NCBI GenBank assembly: GCA_948567375.1
Contig: OX419761.1
Coordinates: forward strand, 13,332,501 to 13,396,500
DNA length: 64,000 bases
DNA from: Lunularia cruciata
Taxonomy: Eukaryota; Streptophyta; Marchantiopsida; Lunulariales; Lunulariaceae
Direction: 5' to 3'
Positions 22,137-33,822 of this stretch are shown one piece after another. Each line of letters begins with the position of its first letter. Position 1 is the stretch's first letter. Position numbers and translations under genes: made by a program. The notes below the pieces were generated by a model. That model saw only the letters and a program-made list of their open reading frames with translations. It was not told the DNA's origin and made no database searches.

Positions 22137-23571
22137 ATGGCGGCAATACCAAATGTTATCCTTGCAATGCAACAACAAATCAAGCACCTTACTTGATTGT
22201 TGGATGAACAAGAGCAGCAACGACAAGAACATATAGAGAAAGCACTAGTTTGAGATGGAGAAGATCATATTCGATTTCTAGAACCCAAGGTGTTTGAAGG
22301 CAAGAATCTTCCAAGAACAATGAAGAATTTTGTGTTTGACTACATACATTACTTTGAGACCACCAACCTTCAAGATGAGCGGAAACAAATTCTCTTGGTT
22401 TCTAGCCAATTGGATGGTGTGGCAAAACTTTGGAGGCAATTCCAAGTGGAGTAAGCTCAATGGGAACATGTGAGCTTGGATCTCATCACATCCTTGCCCC
22501 AAACAAAGAAAGGACACACAACAATTGTGGTGTTTGTGGATAAGCTCAGTAAGCAAATCCACTTGGCACCAACTTTTGATACCGCGTATGCTCCAACCTT
22601 AGCGCAAATCTACTTTGACAATGTCTTCAAGCATCATGGGATGCCACGTGTACTCATTTTTGACCGTGATCCTTGATGCACCAAGAAGTTTTGGCAAGCA
22701 CTCTTCCAAATACTCGGCACCAAGCTTGCTTTGTCCACAACCTATCATCCTCAAACTGATGGACAAACCAAACATGCAAATTGTACCTTGGAGGATATGC
22801 AACGTGCCTTCGTCAACATCCACCATACCAATTGGGATGAATATCTTGTAGTTGTAGAATTTGCCTACAATAATTTCAAATAGGCAAGAATCGGATTTTC
22901 TCCCTTCTTTCTCAATTTTGGCCAAGATCCGCTTGTTCCAGATTCTCTTCTTACCCCCTCCTCCATCTCAAGTCCCTCAAACTTCAACCTTCTTGACCAC
23001 CATATCCCAATCTCTCCAACAAGCCAAATCTCACCTCCTTGTTGCTCAAAATCGTCAAAAACAATATGTAGACCACCATCGATGTGATCTCACCTTTGAA
23101 ATCGATGATAAAGTCATGCTATCCTTTAGTAACCTACCCCTCTCACTTGATACCCAAGTTCGTAAACTCACCATTAATTTAGATAGTACACTTTGAGGTC
23201 ACTCAAATCATCTCTCTTGTTGCTTATAGGCTTGCCTTACCTTGTCATATGCGCATCCACCCTGTCTTTCACATTTCCAAGTTGAAACCCTTTGCTCCTA
23301 ACCCATCTTCTTTTTCCTCTCATGTCCAACCTCCTCTTCCTCCTCCCATCCCTATCAATGATCATAAGGAGTACAAAGTTAATCATATCCTTGCATGTTG
23401 CCACATTCAACAAGGACGCCAACAACATACAGAGTACAAGGTCCTTTGTAAAGGGTATCCCCTTCATGATACCACATGGGAACCTCTTTCTCACCTCCAG
23501 AATGCAAGAATGGCCATCCAAGAGTTTGAAGCTTCAATGGCGATGAGGACGTCACCAACTAGTGGTGGGAG
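22137..23571 (+). pseudogene. Family D gag-integrase-chromodomain remnant
   Basis: Starts at ATG 22137 with a Gag N-terminus (MAAIPNVILAMQQQIKHL, then FEGKNL and TNLQDERKQILL, a Gag core). At about 22452 it jumps to the middle of integrase (WEHVSLDLITSLPQTKKGH, then HPQTDGQT at about 22749). Thus PR, RT and RH are deleted. The C-terminal part at 23249-23540 ends with a chromodomain pattern (EYKVLCKGYP and TTWEPLSHLQNA). Stops at 22191, 22452 and 22674 and frameshifts show it is dead. Integrase-linked chromodomains bind methylated histone H3 in chromoviruses. Confidence 0.85.
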
Positions 23572-23707
23572 AATATGTAACAATATGGGGTTTAGCAACA
23601 AAGTTAGTAGGGCTAACAAAGTAGCAAATAAGACAAATTAGCCTAGAATATCCCAAAAGTATCTAGGAAGCTTCTTATGAAGTTTCTTGGCTAGCTTAGC
23701 TTGCACC

Positions 23708-24446
23708 TGTAATACTCCAAGGACAAGAGAAGAGAGAAAACACAGATTACACACTCAAACATTTGATACCCCAAAGGAGCACCTTCTCTTTATCATATAG
23801 ACAAAGAGGATCTCCTCCAAGGAAGCTCCACCATAGGATTAGACACATAGATAGGTGACATGTCAGCAAGCTCCACCCTTGGATTACTTACTTGGATGGA
23901 TGACATGTTGGTCTAGGTCCTATCTGGTTGGTCAAACAAGCTTTGACCAAAGGGAATATTTAAGAGAATCTTCTTGTAGGAATCTCATAATCACGTGGGT
24001 AAGGTACCATTAGAAAGCTCTCGACAAGACAAACCAGGGAGATGGAAGGCCAGCCTTTCCTCCATTGGGGGGGGGGGAATTAGCACATCTTTGAGGCCTA
24101 ATTCATCTGTTCAAGCCTCCAAAATTGCCTTTAAAGATTTTAGGCATACTTCGGTTACTACTCTATTTGTAGAAGTCCACTTTTGGTGATACCTCTTCTG
24201 ATCTGTTTAGTCCATCATGTGTAACATCCTTCCAGATGTTACCAAACCAATTCTCACCTTTACATCATATGTCTAGCTATTGGTTCTAAGGTTCTCAAGT
24301 CTATTTTGATTTATGCCCTATTGGTAAAAGTACTCTTTTGGTGATACTTATATCTGATCTATTTTGACCATCATATATAACATCATTCTAGATGTTACCA
24401 AACCAAATTTCACATCTAGATCATATGGCTAGTGCTTGGTATTACA
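23708..24446 (-). repeat. Solo LTR, family C, in the D 3' LTR
   Basis: 739 bp, TGTAATACTC to GTATTACA on the + strand. Flanks are GCACC and ACACC, a 5-bp duplication with one change; the empty site in the 5' LTR reads gcacctcaag. It contains a run of eleven G residues near 24067-24077. Coding strand taken from the copy with a PBS. Confidence 0.85.
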
Positions 24447-24475
24447 ACACCTCAAGTAAATAACTTCTAGAAGGT

Positions 24476-25030
24476 TGTCGTGCGTATATACATTGCTACA
24501 CAACATACATCACTGTCAACATCATACACTATAGAAGCACAACTCACATATAAGTCATACATAGACTCTAAAGTGCCACAATAATCAGATTGCTTACCAC
24601 TCTCAACTCAACTCAACTCAGATCAGTACTTGATCTGTAACTCTATAAATTGTCAACAACTAGGCACTGATTACAGTCAAGCAACACCCACTCAAGCATA
24701 GAGAATCCAGGTGACGCTTGCCGGCCTCTGTCCACCATAGCCAGGAACTCGAAGGCTCAACATCAAAGAAGTGAGCTCTCTGGAGCTCACTTCGAAACTA
24801 TACCTCCTGGACTTGAGCTAGCTCTGAAACCCTAACGGTCCCGCTGATGGCACACTCGATGGTGCAAACGGTGCAAAGTGACGGTGGGTCCCACCATGAA
24901 GTCAGTACCCCAAACACAAAATCTGACCGTCGGAAAGTAGTCTTTGAGAAACTACTAAAATAACTCTAACTACTATCACTAGAACTCCAGTGTCCAAGCA
25001 TCTAGATGCGGCACTACAAATGGCATGACA
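24476..25030 (-). repeat. 3' LTR of family B copy 2
   Basis: 555 bp from TGTCGTGCG to CATGACA on the + strand. Its terminal 113 bp (24476-24588) are repeated directly after it at 25031-25143, that is just upstream of the LTR on the coding strand. The other end of the element lacks these 113 bp. A tcaac microsatellite has three units here and four in the partner LTR. Confidence 0.8.
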
Positions 25031-25306
25031 GCTGCCGTGCGTATATACATCGCTACACAACATACATCACTGTCAACATCATACACTATAGAAGCACAAC
25101 TCACACATAAGTCATACATAGACTCTAAAGTGCCCCAATCGCCTCCCTAGCTGGCAATTAGGCCCCTCTAACTCCAAATAGCCATCTACTCTAAGTATAT
25201 GGTATACCCTCTAATGGGCAAAGATCAAGAGGCCGGGTGCTATGGAGCCCCATCGTTAATCACTTGTCTACAATCTATACCATATAAAGAATGAACTAAC
25301 TATAGG

Positions 25307-26560
25307 TCAAGTACATCTAGGACATAACCATTGTCCTTGAGGAACCACCGTGAGGGGAGAAGTCATACATGCCATATGCCATCCTCTTGAACAGCTATCG
25401 TAGCTCCACCAAAAGAGCCACATAACATACACCTCAAGCCTGCATGTACAAGTGCCAAGCTTGGGTCCATAGTACCATCAATGTTTGGGAGGTGGCATGG
25501 TGCACAATTGCACACATGATCCTTCCAAACAACACCATCACGTCCTTCTAACACAAGCACTCTAGATGGCAAAACCTCGTGCACTCTCAAGATAGTGCGG
25601 CCTGTAGAAACATCAAGTGTCATCGGTGCTATCTACTGTAGATATACATAGTCACTTGGACAGAAATCAATGGATCGAGGGTCTATAACCTCCTCCTCGA
25701 ATGGTAGCATAGCGTAAAGTATCTCTATGCTGAGAAATTGCCAAGTTCTCAAAGGCCATCGGCATCACTCTCCAAAAGATCTCTGCCCGTTGAGAACATG
25801 CGCTCATCCATACATCGAGGTCATCCAAGTCCAAAACTACAGTAGCATCTTGACGAATGGCTGCAAGTAAATTTGGATCTCGTCCATAGAGTAGAAAGTA
25901 TGGAGAGAAAGATGCTAAGGATGCTTGCTAGCTGAACTGATAGCCCATGGCCAACCAAGGTAATTAGAGATCCCAATCTCCCAAGTGGCCTCTATGCAAA
26001 CCATACTTTCACAATCCTCTCTTCACTATTTGAACCACTCTCTCTGCTAAGCCATCTGCCTCAAGGTGATCTTGGGATGTAGTACAATGATCAATCAAAG
26101 CCTTGTCACACAAGACCTAAAACTCCCCCAAGAACTTTGTACCCTGATCAATCAAAACCTCAGTTGGTGCACCAAAATGACTAAGAACTCGATCTAGAAA
26201 CGAGTAAGTTGTCCCTTCACTAGACTTGTCAAGAAGTGCCACCAACTCAATCTACTTGGAGAAGTGCTCCACCATCACCAAAACATACCAATGATGTCTC
26301 ACAGTCAACGATAAAGGTCCAGCAAAGTCCAAAATCCAACGGTAACCCAATCCCATGATAGGTAATGGGTGTAACTGTGGCGTAAGAGCATTGAATGATG
26401 CTCTAACTCGGTCACAAACCACACATTTGGCAACAAACTGTTGTACCTCGGTCTGCATACTGCGCCACCAATAATGACTCTGGAGTAAGCTATATGTACG
26501 ATTTACTCCAAAATGTCCTAGCTCCTCATGAGCATGACGGACCAACTGTGGTCTCTAAGA
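25307..26560 (-). pseudogene. Family B integrase with C-terminal PHD remnant (copy 2)
   Basis: The integrase N-terminal zinc domain is readable (HAHEELGHFGVNRTY, then CVVCDRVR), followed by the catalytic core (WILDFAGPLSL near 26320; FGAPTEVLIDQG; DGLAERVVQ). In-frame TAG stops replace expected Gln codons at several places (GEF*VLC, GL*KYG, FS*QAS, YLQ*IA). After the core, 25313-25431 holds a Cys-rich tail (RCMLCG..., then WLCPRC) and stop TGA at 25307-25309. About 20 bp missing in the middle removed two PHD cysteines in this copy. Confidence 0.8.
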
Positions 26561-26712
26561 TGGAAGTGGTACTACTCGCACTCTACAATCCTCCCATACA
26601 CACAAAAGGTGTCTGCTCTCCAATCTAAATCGTTTGGCTTGCTGAAGAACACGATCTCTCTCCTTGGCCCCAATTGTGCCACCCACAACACCAATGCGAA
26701 GATAGTCCATCA

Positions 26713-28393
26713 CTAAGACATCATCATGAATGTCTTGCTGAACTGTACCAATATCTTCGCTCTCTGGATCTGTGACCTCATAACTCCTCCTGTATGCACT
26801 GAGAGAGATACCACCAAAGCCTCTGCAAATATACACAGAAAGGCCGATACATGCCAACCTAGCACCATCTCCTCATCTGTCTCACCATGCCAACGTGCTC
26901 CGGTCTGATCCTGCTGGCTGGGACATGGGTTTCTACTCAACCCATTTGCATCACGGTTCACCACTCCAGGTCTGTGAACAACCATGAAATCATACTCTTG
27001 TAAAATCAGAGCCCATCGTGCAAGCTTCCTTGAAAGCTTGTCGGATTCCATCAACCACTTCAGTGGCTGATGATCAATGATGAGAGTGAAGGGGTTACCA
27101 AATAGGTAACATCGGAAATGTGCTATTGCCCAAACTGCTACCAAGCACTCTCCCTCATATGAACTATACATCGCCTCCGCTGAATTGTTGGAGCGACTAG
27201 CATAGGCCATCACAAACTCCTTCCCCTCATCATCATGCTAGGTGTGCACCGCTCCAAGCCCCAACATATCTCCAATTAGTGTGAACCTGAAATGGTCATC
27301 CCCTGATTGGTCTCCTCAAAATAGGAGCAGATGTCAACCTCTCCTTGAGCTCTACAAAAGCTCTCTCCTGCTCATCTCCCCAACACCACTCTCGTGTAAG
27401 CTTGGTCAGCTTCATCAAGGCCTTGGCAATGGCACTAAATCTTCTAACATAGCGGTAATAAAAGTTCACCAACCCAAGGAATGCTCGCACTCTGCTCACA
27501 TCCGTAGGCCAAGGAATACGTGCAATAGCCTCCACCTTGGTTTGATGAACACCAAGTCCTCCGGGGTAGATAGTGTGACCCAAATACTCAACCTGCTCGT
27601 GGAAGAACCTACACTTCCCAAGATGTAATTTGAGTCCATGAGATTTCAACCTCTCAAACACCTCCAACAACTGTCTCTCATGCTCCTCCACTGTAGTGCT
27701 ATAGACCAAAATGTCATCAATATAACACCGAGCAAAATCCAATCCACCTAGGATCCTATCCATGACCCTCTGGAACTCAGGAAGAGTGTTCTTTAACCCA
27801 AATGGTAAGAACCTCCACTGATTTAACACATCCTTACCGCGAGGATCAATAGCCCAAAATGTTATCTTGGACTTATCCTCCTCCCTGATTGGCAACTGAT
27901 GATATTCCACTCAAAGATCCAAAGTATTGAAGACCTTTGCATGCCCAATCGCATCAAAAATCTCCTCCGGTGTAGGCATTGCATACCGATCAGCCCTGGT
28001 CTGTCGGTTGATAGGACGGTAATCTCCACACATCCACCTATCTGTATAGTTGCCATGCATATCCTTCTTGGCTGGCATCACTATCGCTGATGCATACTCT
28101 CCATGTGAAATCTCCACTAAACCAGCCTCAAAAAGGTCACTACTCCAGCTCTGAATCAATGTCCTCTCCATATCACTATATCAATAAGGATGTCGAAAAA
28201 CTGGTGTCTCGCTAGTCAGCTCAATCCGTATACCAGGTCCCTTTAGAGCACCCAAATCCTTCATACTGAAGGCAAAACAACTCATGTGACTCCTCAAGAA
28301 CCTCCAAACTCTCCGTCTTTCCTCTCCAGTAAGCTTAGGTCCAAGATTTGGCTCCCAAGTATCCTCTGTAATTGTAGTAGGAGTGGAAGACAT
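26713..28393 (-). pseudogene. Family B reverse transcriptase and RNase H (copy 2)
   Basis: Begins with the RT lead-in (FAFSMKDLGALKG, then FRHPY), continues with DYRPINRQTRADRY, FLPFGLKNT, the catalytic YIDD at 27713-27724, and FLGLVNFYYRYVRR. RNase H follows with YASRSNNSAE, EGECLVAVWAI, DHQPLKWL and ARWALILQEYDF. Breaks: TGA for Arg near 28181 (PY*YSD) and 27898 (LDL*VEY), TGA at about 27281 and a frameshift, and TAG for Gln near 27239. Apart from these it is near complete. Typical Ty3/gypsy order RT-RH-INT. Confidence 0.85.
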
Positions 28394-28699
28394 ACTGACT
28401 GGCTGCTACAGTGGGTCCTTGGGAGCAATAGTGTCATGCTCCCGACCACTTGAGGTCCCAACCTCTATGTGAAAAACTCCCTCCACTCTGGCTGCAAGCT
28501 CCAAACGTCCTCTAGCTGCATCCTATGTGGACCAAGGGTGTAATCCAAGTAGCCCATGCTCACCTGGATGGACTCCAAGTAGACCACGCTCCCTAGTAGC
28601 TACTGGATGTGTCCCAAGAATACCATGTCCACTCGGTCCATTGCCCCCAACATGTGCTTGAATCGACTTGATAGGCACAGGGCTCACAAGTGTCCGAGT

Positions 28700-29735
28700 G
28701 GTGATGCCTATCAAGCACATCCTACGCTGCTTTGCCGAGCCAAGGCTCACAATCCAGGTCAAACAGTTCAAGTCCATAGCCTGACCTAACACTTGACGTC
28801 TGGATGGCTCTGACACTATTGGAACAGCGGTAATACCGGTGTAAAAACCCATTGCCCGCTCTCTCTCATCAACGTTGGGCTCCACCAACTACTATAATTG
28901 TGAGTCCCAAACAAGTCTAGCTCCTCCCTCTCAAAAAGCATGAGAGCCTAGGAAACTCATGAGTGCGGGAAATGTGGCTCTAGGCTATCTAACTAGGTTC
29001 ACCACTGCCATAGGTGACCTATCAGCCACTACCACTGTCTGAGACTGATGCCCAACATCCAAGATATCATCAACAAGAATGTGGTCAAGTCGCTGAATCC
29101 CATCATAAGCACACTGTAAAACCTCTTTGGGTAAGAGGTTCTTCCACCAAATATGAAGATGATGAGCCCGTGATCCCACTCTGGCTACATCTAACAATAC
29201 AGCAGGTCCCATCCAAGAATGGACCTGATGTGTACTTGCCACCACTATGGTGCGAGAATCACTCATCAAAGGAACGTTCTCCAAAAGGTAAGCTGGAGAA
29301 ATAGACTGATGAACTTGGAGATGTTGTAGTATCCGTAACATCTCCCAAACACACCAAAACGAGGATCTTGAAGATCCAATCCTCTACCAGCAAGTGTATA
29401 TCCCTGACATGGCCATCCAGAAATCACCAAGTGAATAGGCCCATGTCTCTCTAGGTCATGCCCCCCAGTAAGGAAATGTCTCCTGGTAGGGCCTTTTGGT
29501 AACCTCTGACTGATGACATCGGTAATAACTCTAAATACCAATAGGCCAAGTGTGCTACATGATGTAGAGAGACTCGCCTAGCACTCTCATCTCTCTCTAC
29601 ATATAAGTACCTCTGTACTCGTATACCCGCCTGTAACACTGCAGCTAGTCCGGTGTTGATCCCACCAAACAACTCCAATAGGCATATCCCCTTTACTGGA
29701 TACTGCCAAGCAATGAGTGTGGTATCCAGAGGTGT
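28700..29735 (-). pseudogene. Cytosine-5 DNA methyltransferase domain (Dnmt3/DRM-like) inside family B Pol
   Basis: Lies between retropepsin and RT on the element's coding strand. Visible conserved motifs: I (LELFGGINTGL, 29650-29690, the SAM-binding loop), IV (VISGWPCQGYTLAG, with the catalytic Cys codon at 29407-29409), VI (ENV, 29273-29281), a VIII-like stretch (VGSRAHHLHIWWKNLLP, comparable to the AHRARYFWGNLP type of Dnmt3) and a C-terminal motif (DERERAMGF near 28845-28872) followed by RRQVLGQAMDLN. Motif order I-IV-VI-VIII-IX/X is the Dnmt3/Dnmt1 order, not the permuted DRM order. The frame is broken by two one-base slips, in a C6 run at 29461-29466 and a short A run at 29346-29348, and by four stops at 28889-28985 that read as CAG or CGA with C-to-T changes. 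Would methylate cytosines in DNA if intact. Confidence 0.85.
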
Positions 29736-30117
29736 CAAAGCAATCGCCTCTGGAGGCTCATCCTCACACTCATCTCCTGATGGTATGAAGGCTTCACTCC
29801 ACGCCTATTGCACCAACTGATCTGCATGCTACTGCAATGCCTCCTCTGAACTCCACAATGGAACATCCAAAGTGGATAGAACAATCCCACTCGTACTCCA
29901 AAGCCGAGTGATCTCCTCTGGTACTGGAGTATCTTCTGCATGGGCATTCCCCTCCAACAAGTCACCAAGCCAAGTAATTGCACCATTGAAAGCTAAAACT
30001 AATGATGCCATGGTCCCGGACTGAGCCAAGACTGCCACTACTAAAGCGTACTGGTAGGCGACATACCCATCTCTCACCAGACTACCAACTAGGTCTATAA
30101 GAGGCTATCTCCTCCTA

Positions 30118-30425
30118 ATAGTCAATGTTGAAACCCATGGGGTATAACATTGCTCTCCCAACTAGCATATCATATGACTCAGCTATCGTCGCAATAGCCT
30201 GAGCTCTCACCACCGAGCTATCAATCAAATGACCAGGCTGAACTTGGACAACAAGCTCTCCATGTGTGATGTACTATGTCGAACCACCACCTAGAGATAT
30301 CTGGATGTGAAATGGACACCTCTTGACATCAGTCTTTCGTAACTCCATACCAACAACTACAACCTTCCCCAACATAAGGGGTTGGGCACTAGAGTCTAAC
30401 AAGACTCTCTATGGTGTATAGACCT
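30118..30425 (-). pseudogene. Family B retropepsin (copy 2)
   Basis: The active-site region reads RVLLDSSAQPLMLG, where Asp-Ser-Gly would be expected, so the Gly is changed. The C-terminal half has the gypsy protease ending SYDMLVGRAMLYPMGF. A TAG just before the active site fits a lost Gln. The stretch between here and the methyltransferase (29740-30117) is a linker with no domain I recognise. Confidence 0.65.
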
Positions 30426-30849
30426 TCCCTGAAGGTCCCACTAAACAAAAATCCCCCTCTGGTTATCCAATAAGACAACACCATGTGTGAACCGTGCTCT
30501 CTCAAAGGCCGGTCTAGTTGGCAACTCCTCCAGTCTAGCCATTACTACCTTCCATAAACCACTGGTCGCTGAACGGGTCCCATGCTCCTTAACCAAGTCA
30601 GCTCCACTACCAACTACCTTTGCTCTAGTAGTAGGAACTGCACCATCCCTACTCTCACACAACATGGCAGCCAACCAGAACACTGGGGATGGGTCAACAC
30701 CCAATGTAAACATATCACTGGCCAAAAACAAAGGACACCGCATAATCAACTGAGCCGCCCCCAACATCATGCTAGACTCAATCTATGTCGTAGTAGGTGG
30801 CTGACTAGCAGGTACTCCATCACCACCTACCACACCTACACTAGAACAT

Positions 30850-32300
30850 TTAGGAACCATGGATGTTGCATGTAATGCCTCAGATAGTGTGAAAGACTGG
30901 GGAAGTCTGACCTATCTCCCAACCTCTCTTCTCTGTGGGCCCAACTCCACTAATGCTCCTCTAGGCTCTGGAGCACGTACTGCACTCCTAGTCATTGCTA
31001 CAGATGCATCCACCTGTGCTGCTCTGCACATGAAGTCCAAAGCATCTCTATCACCAGCATATGAGGTGGAAGCCTTAGCACCCGAATCTGATCTCCTCTG
31101 AGCAATAGCCATACCAGCCAATCTCTGCTCCAACTGCTCAATCCGAGTAGCCATAGCTATGTCAAAAGTAAGGGCAGGTACTGCACCCCTACTAGGTGTA
31201 GATCCTCTACCACCACCTCTACCACATCGTCCTCCATGAACTGGAGCTCCTCTACTACCAGCCATAGTAGCCCTACCACTCCGTAACTCCGAGTGTAGGT
31301 CAAAACACCGGTCACTAGTGTAACCAAATCTGTGGTAGTGCTCACACTGCCTCCGTGCTAGCTGTGATGCACTAGAGGTATCAAGTCCGCTGCCTTGAGT
31401 ACACTCTCTCCTATGGTGAGGTCCACCACAAGTCCAACAAGCAACACCACCACTCATTGGCTGCTGCTGATTCAAAAATGAGGGTAAGGGTCTAACTCCA
31501 CTAGGCCCTCCACTCGCTCCATAGGATCTAGGCTGTCCACCCTGTCCTTGAAAACCAACTGGGCGTGGTGCACTCTGCTGCACTCTAGAAGAAGTCACAG
31601 CCGTGGATGAGATCTCCCTACCAAATCCAAATGTCACTACCCTCTCCTTTACCATGTTGAGCTCAATATGCTCAGCCAAACCAAAGACCATTGCCAAAGT
31701 AGGCAAAGTAGCCTATAACAACGTAGCATCACAAACTCTACGTTGCAACTCCTTGTCCAGTATCCCATACCAAAACTAGATTGCCTAGGCCTCAGTAACT
31801 CCCTAAGTGAAACTGATTAGTCACCTCATGTGAGTGTATGCCTCACGTAGGCTCTCTCCAGCCTTCCGTTAGAACTCCTGCAAGCTCCTCAGCTTGTCAG
31901 TCCGCACTCCTTGGTAGTTCTACCTCACAAAAAGGAAGAACTCCACCATGGGGTTAAACCCCGGTACCACACCACCTCTTGCAGCGGTACCTCTACTTGT
32001 AGTAGCACTATCTCCAACTAGTGCACCTCCACTAGCTCCACCCACACTACTCGAGCTAGAACTCGTAGGTACAGCCAATCTACTCCTGAAGTGATGGAGA
32101 CATAGTGTGGAGACCAATATTGTCTTTATAACTCAATCTCCTCAAAATGAGCTCTCCTGAACTAATGGTAGTCATCCATTGGTGGACCCTCCAAGTGTTG
32201 AAACAACCCCTTCTATGCCATGAAGGGTGTGAACAAAGTTGGGTTCTGCATCTACTGCAGATCACACCAACTATCAAACTCCTAGATGAAGTCATCTAAC
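30850..32300 (-). pseudogene. Family B Gag (copy 2)
   Basis: The longest open part is 30912-31706. A Gag core is seen upstream (FRRAHFEEIEL, LREAYTHMR, FWYGILDKELQRR). Two knuckle-like clusters follow: CWTCGGPHHRREC near 31400-31440 and CEHYHRFGYTSDRC near 31320-31360, the second with a Cys changed to Tyr. A Gly/Arg-rich basic tract lies between 31190 and 31260. In the upstream half most stops are TAG at positions where Gln fits (CDLQ*MQ, FMA*KG, DYH*FR, FT*GV, EA*AI*FW), pointing to C-to-T decay. Confidence 0.75.
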
Positions 32301-33822
32301 TCAATGGTACCCACTATACCAGAGTAACGCCTGGGGCCTTTGGAGGCCCCATAAATCTTGTCCATGTCCCACAACAACGGTGCAGACACACCAAGTGCAC
32401 TCTCAACTGAATCAGCTCCTATGTCAAACTCCAACTCAGAGTCAATCTCCTCCCTCATTGGGACCTGAGATACATGCTGATACCGAGCACCACTCTAAGT
32501 AAACCCATTGTGTACTGTAGGGCTAACTCCTCTGGAATCTCCAAAGAACTCCGTCGTGACAAAGTAACCACAACAGCAAACCCAAACCACCAACTGCAAG
32601 TGCCCCACCAAGTGCCAACACAAACTAAGCACCACCCACTAATGTAACTCTAACCGAGATAACTACACTAGGGGAAAGTGCAACATGTAACCTGCCATCA
32701 TAACACGCACTCTCACGGTCCGTAGGTCATCACTTCCTGCCTCACCGGAGAGAAACAAAGGTAGTCTGATTGGTCATCACTCCAGCCTCACCACCAAGAG
32801 CACACCAGAGCACCAACGCTCAAAAGTCAAGGCACCTCCCACAAACGTGGTGCACAAACAGGAAGTAGAGAATGGAGGGGGTCCAATCACAAGAAATCTA
32901 AACAAAAACCCTCCATCTCATAACACAACACGTGACTAACTCTGCCACTATTTGGCATTTGACATAAGAGAAGTTCGTATCTAAGTCCTAAGCTACCAGG
33001 ATCACCAAGAATGGGATCAAACTGCCTCTCCTAGCCAAAGCTACATGTGTATAGATAACAATGGCAAAGTCATTATGACAACAAGTGAGGATGGACCAGT
33101 TGGCTAGGGCACAAGTCTAGGAACAAGAGATCTAGGGGTCAAACCCTGTTGCGCACAATCTAGTAGCAATGGCAAATTTTGCCAACCAATGACCAAGATC
33201 TACTCTAAACTAGCTAGCCTCACGCCAGCAAGCTGGCCCTTCTAGGCCTTTGTAGCCTCTCATAGCCCACAGCCTATACCTCAAAGCCAAATTTCAGCCC
33301 AATGAGGCCTTTCTTCTTGCCACTTCAAACCTCCTCCAAAATTAACGATACTTCTCCAAATTTGCAAAAGTCCTCCAAATCTGGCCAAAATCTGACATAA
33401 ATCCCAACCAAAATTTGACATAAACTCTAAAGTTGGTTGTCCGCCAAATCCTTCGCTAACTTTCTACTCGAGCCAAATTGACAACACGGGTTTTTCCAAA
33501 TCATAAATTCATGAGATTAGCTTCCCAACTCCACCTTCAATTTGACTTTCTGAGCCAAACTCGCAGCAAATTGGTCCTGCCTTCACCTCTTGAGCTCAAA
33601 ATCACAACCATTGCTCAAAATTTGCTCCTTCTTTGCTCAAAATTTGGCTAGCGCTTCTGCACACCGTCTGCCTTACTGCCAAATCTATATCAATCAAATG
33701 AGCTTCTGCACACTAGGGAAACATTGAACTTGAATCGAGCTACCAACAATCCACCAAGCTTGGAGATACCACCAACACTCAAAGTTCCTGCACCCGATTT
33801 CCCCTTGACTTCACTTCTTTGA
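32301..33822 (-). other. Leader and 5' gag region of family B copy 2
   Basis: About 1.5 kb between the gag core and the right-hand LTR. Its distal part matches the first 300 bp of the window. I find no convincing open frame and no PBS next to the LTR; the PBS may have been deleted with the end of this LTR. Confidence 0.5.

Noticed and set aside
28523-29738. Methyltransferase as a host gene lying between transposons
   Set aside because: It is on the same strand and in the same order as gag, protease and RT of family B, inside the LTRs, with no introns and no separate promoter. It is better read as part of the element.
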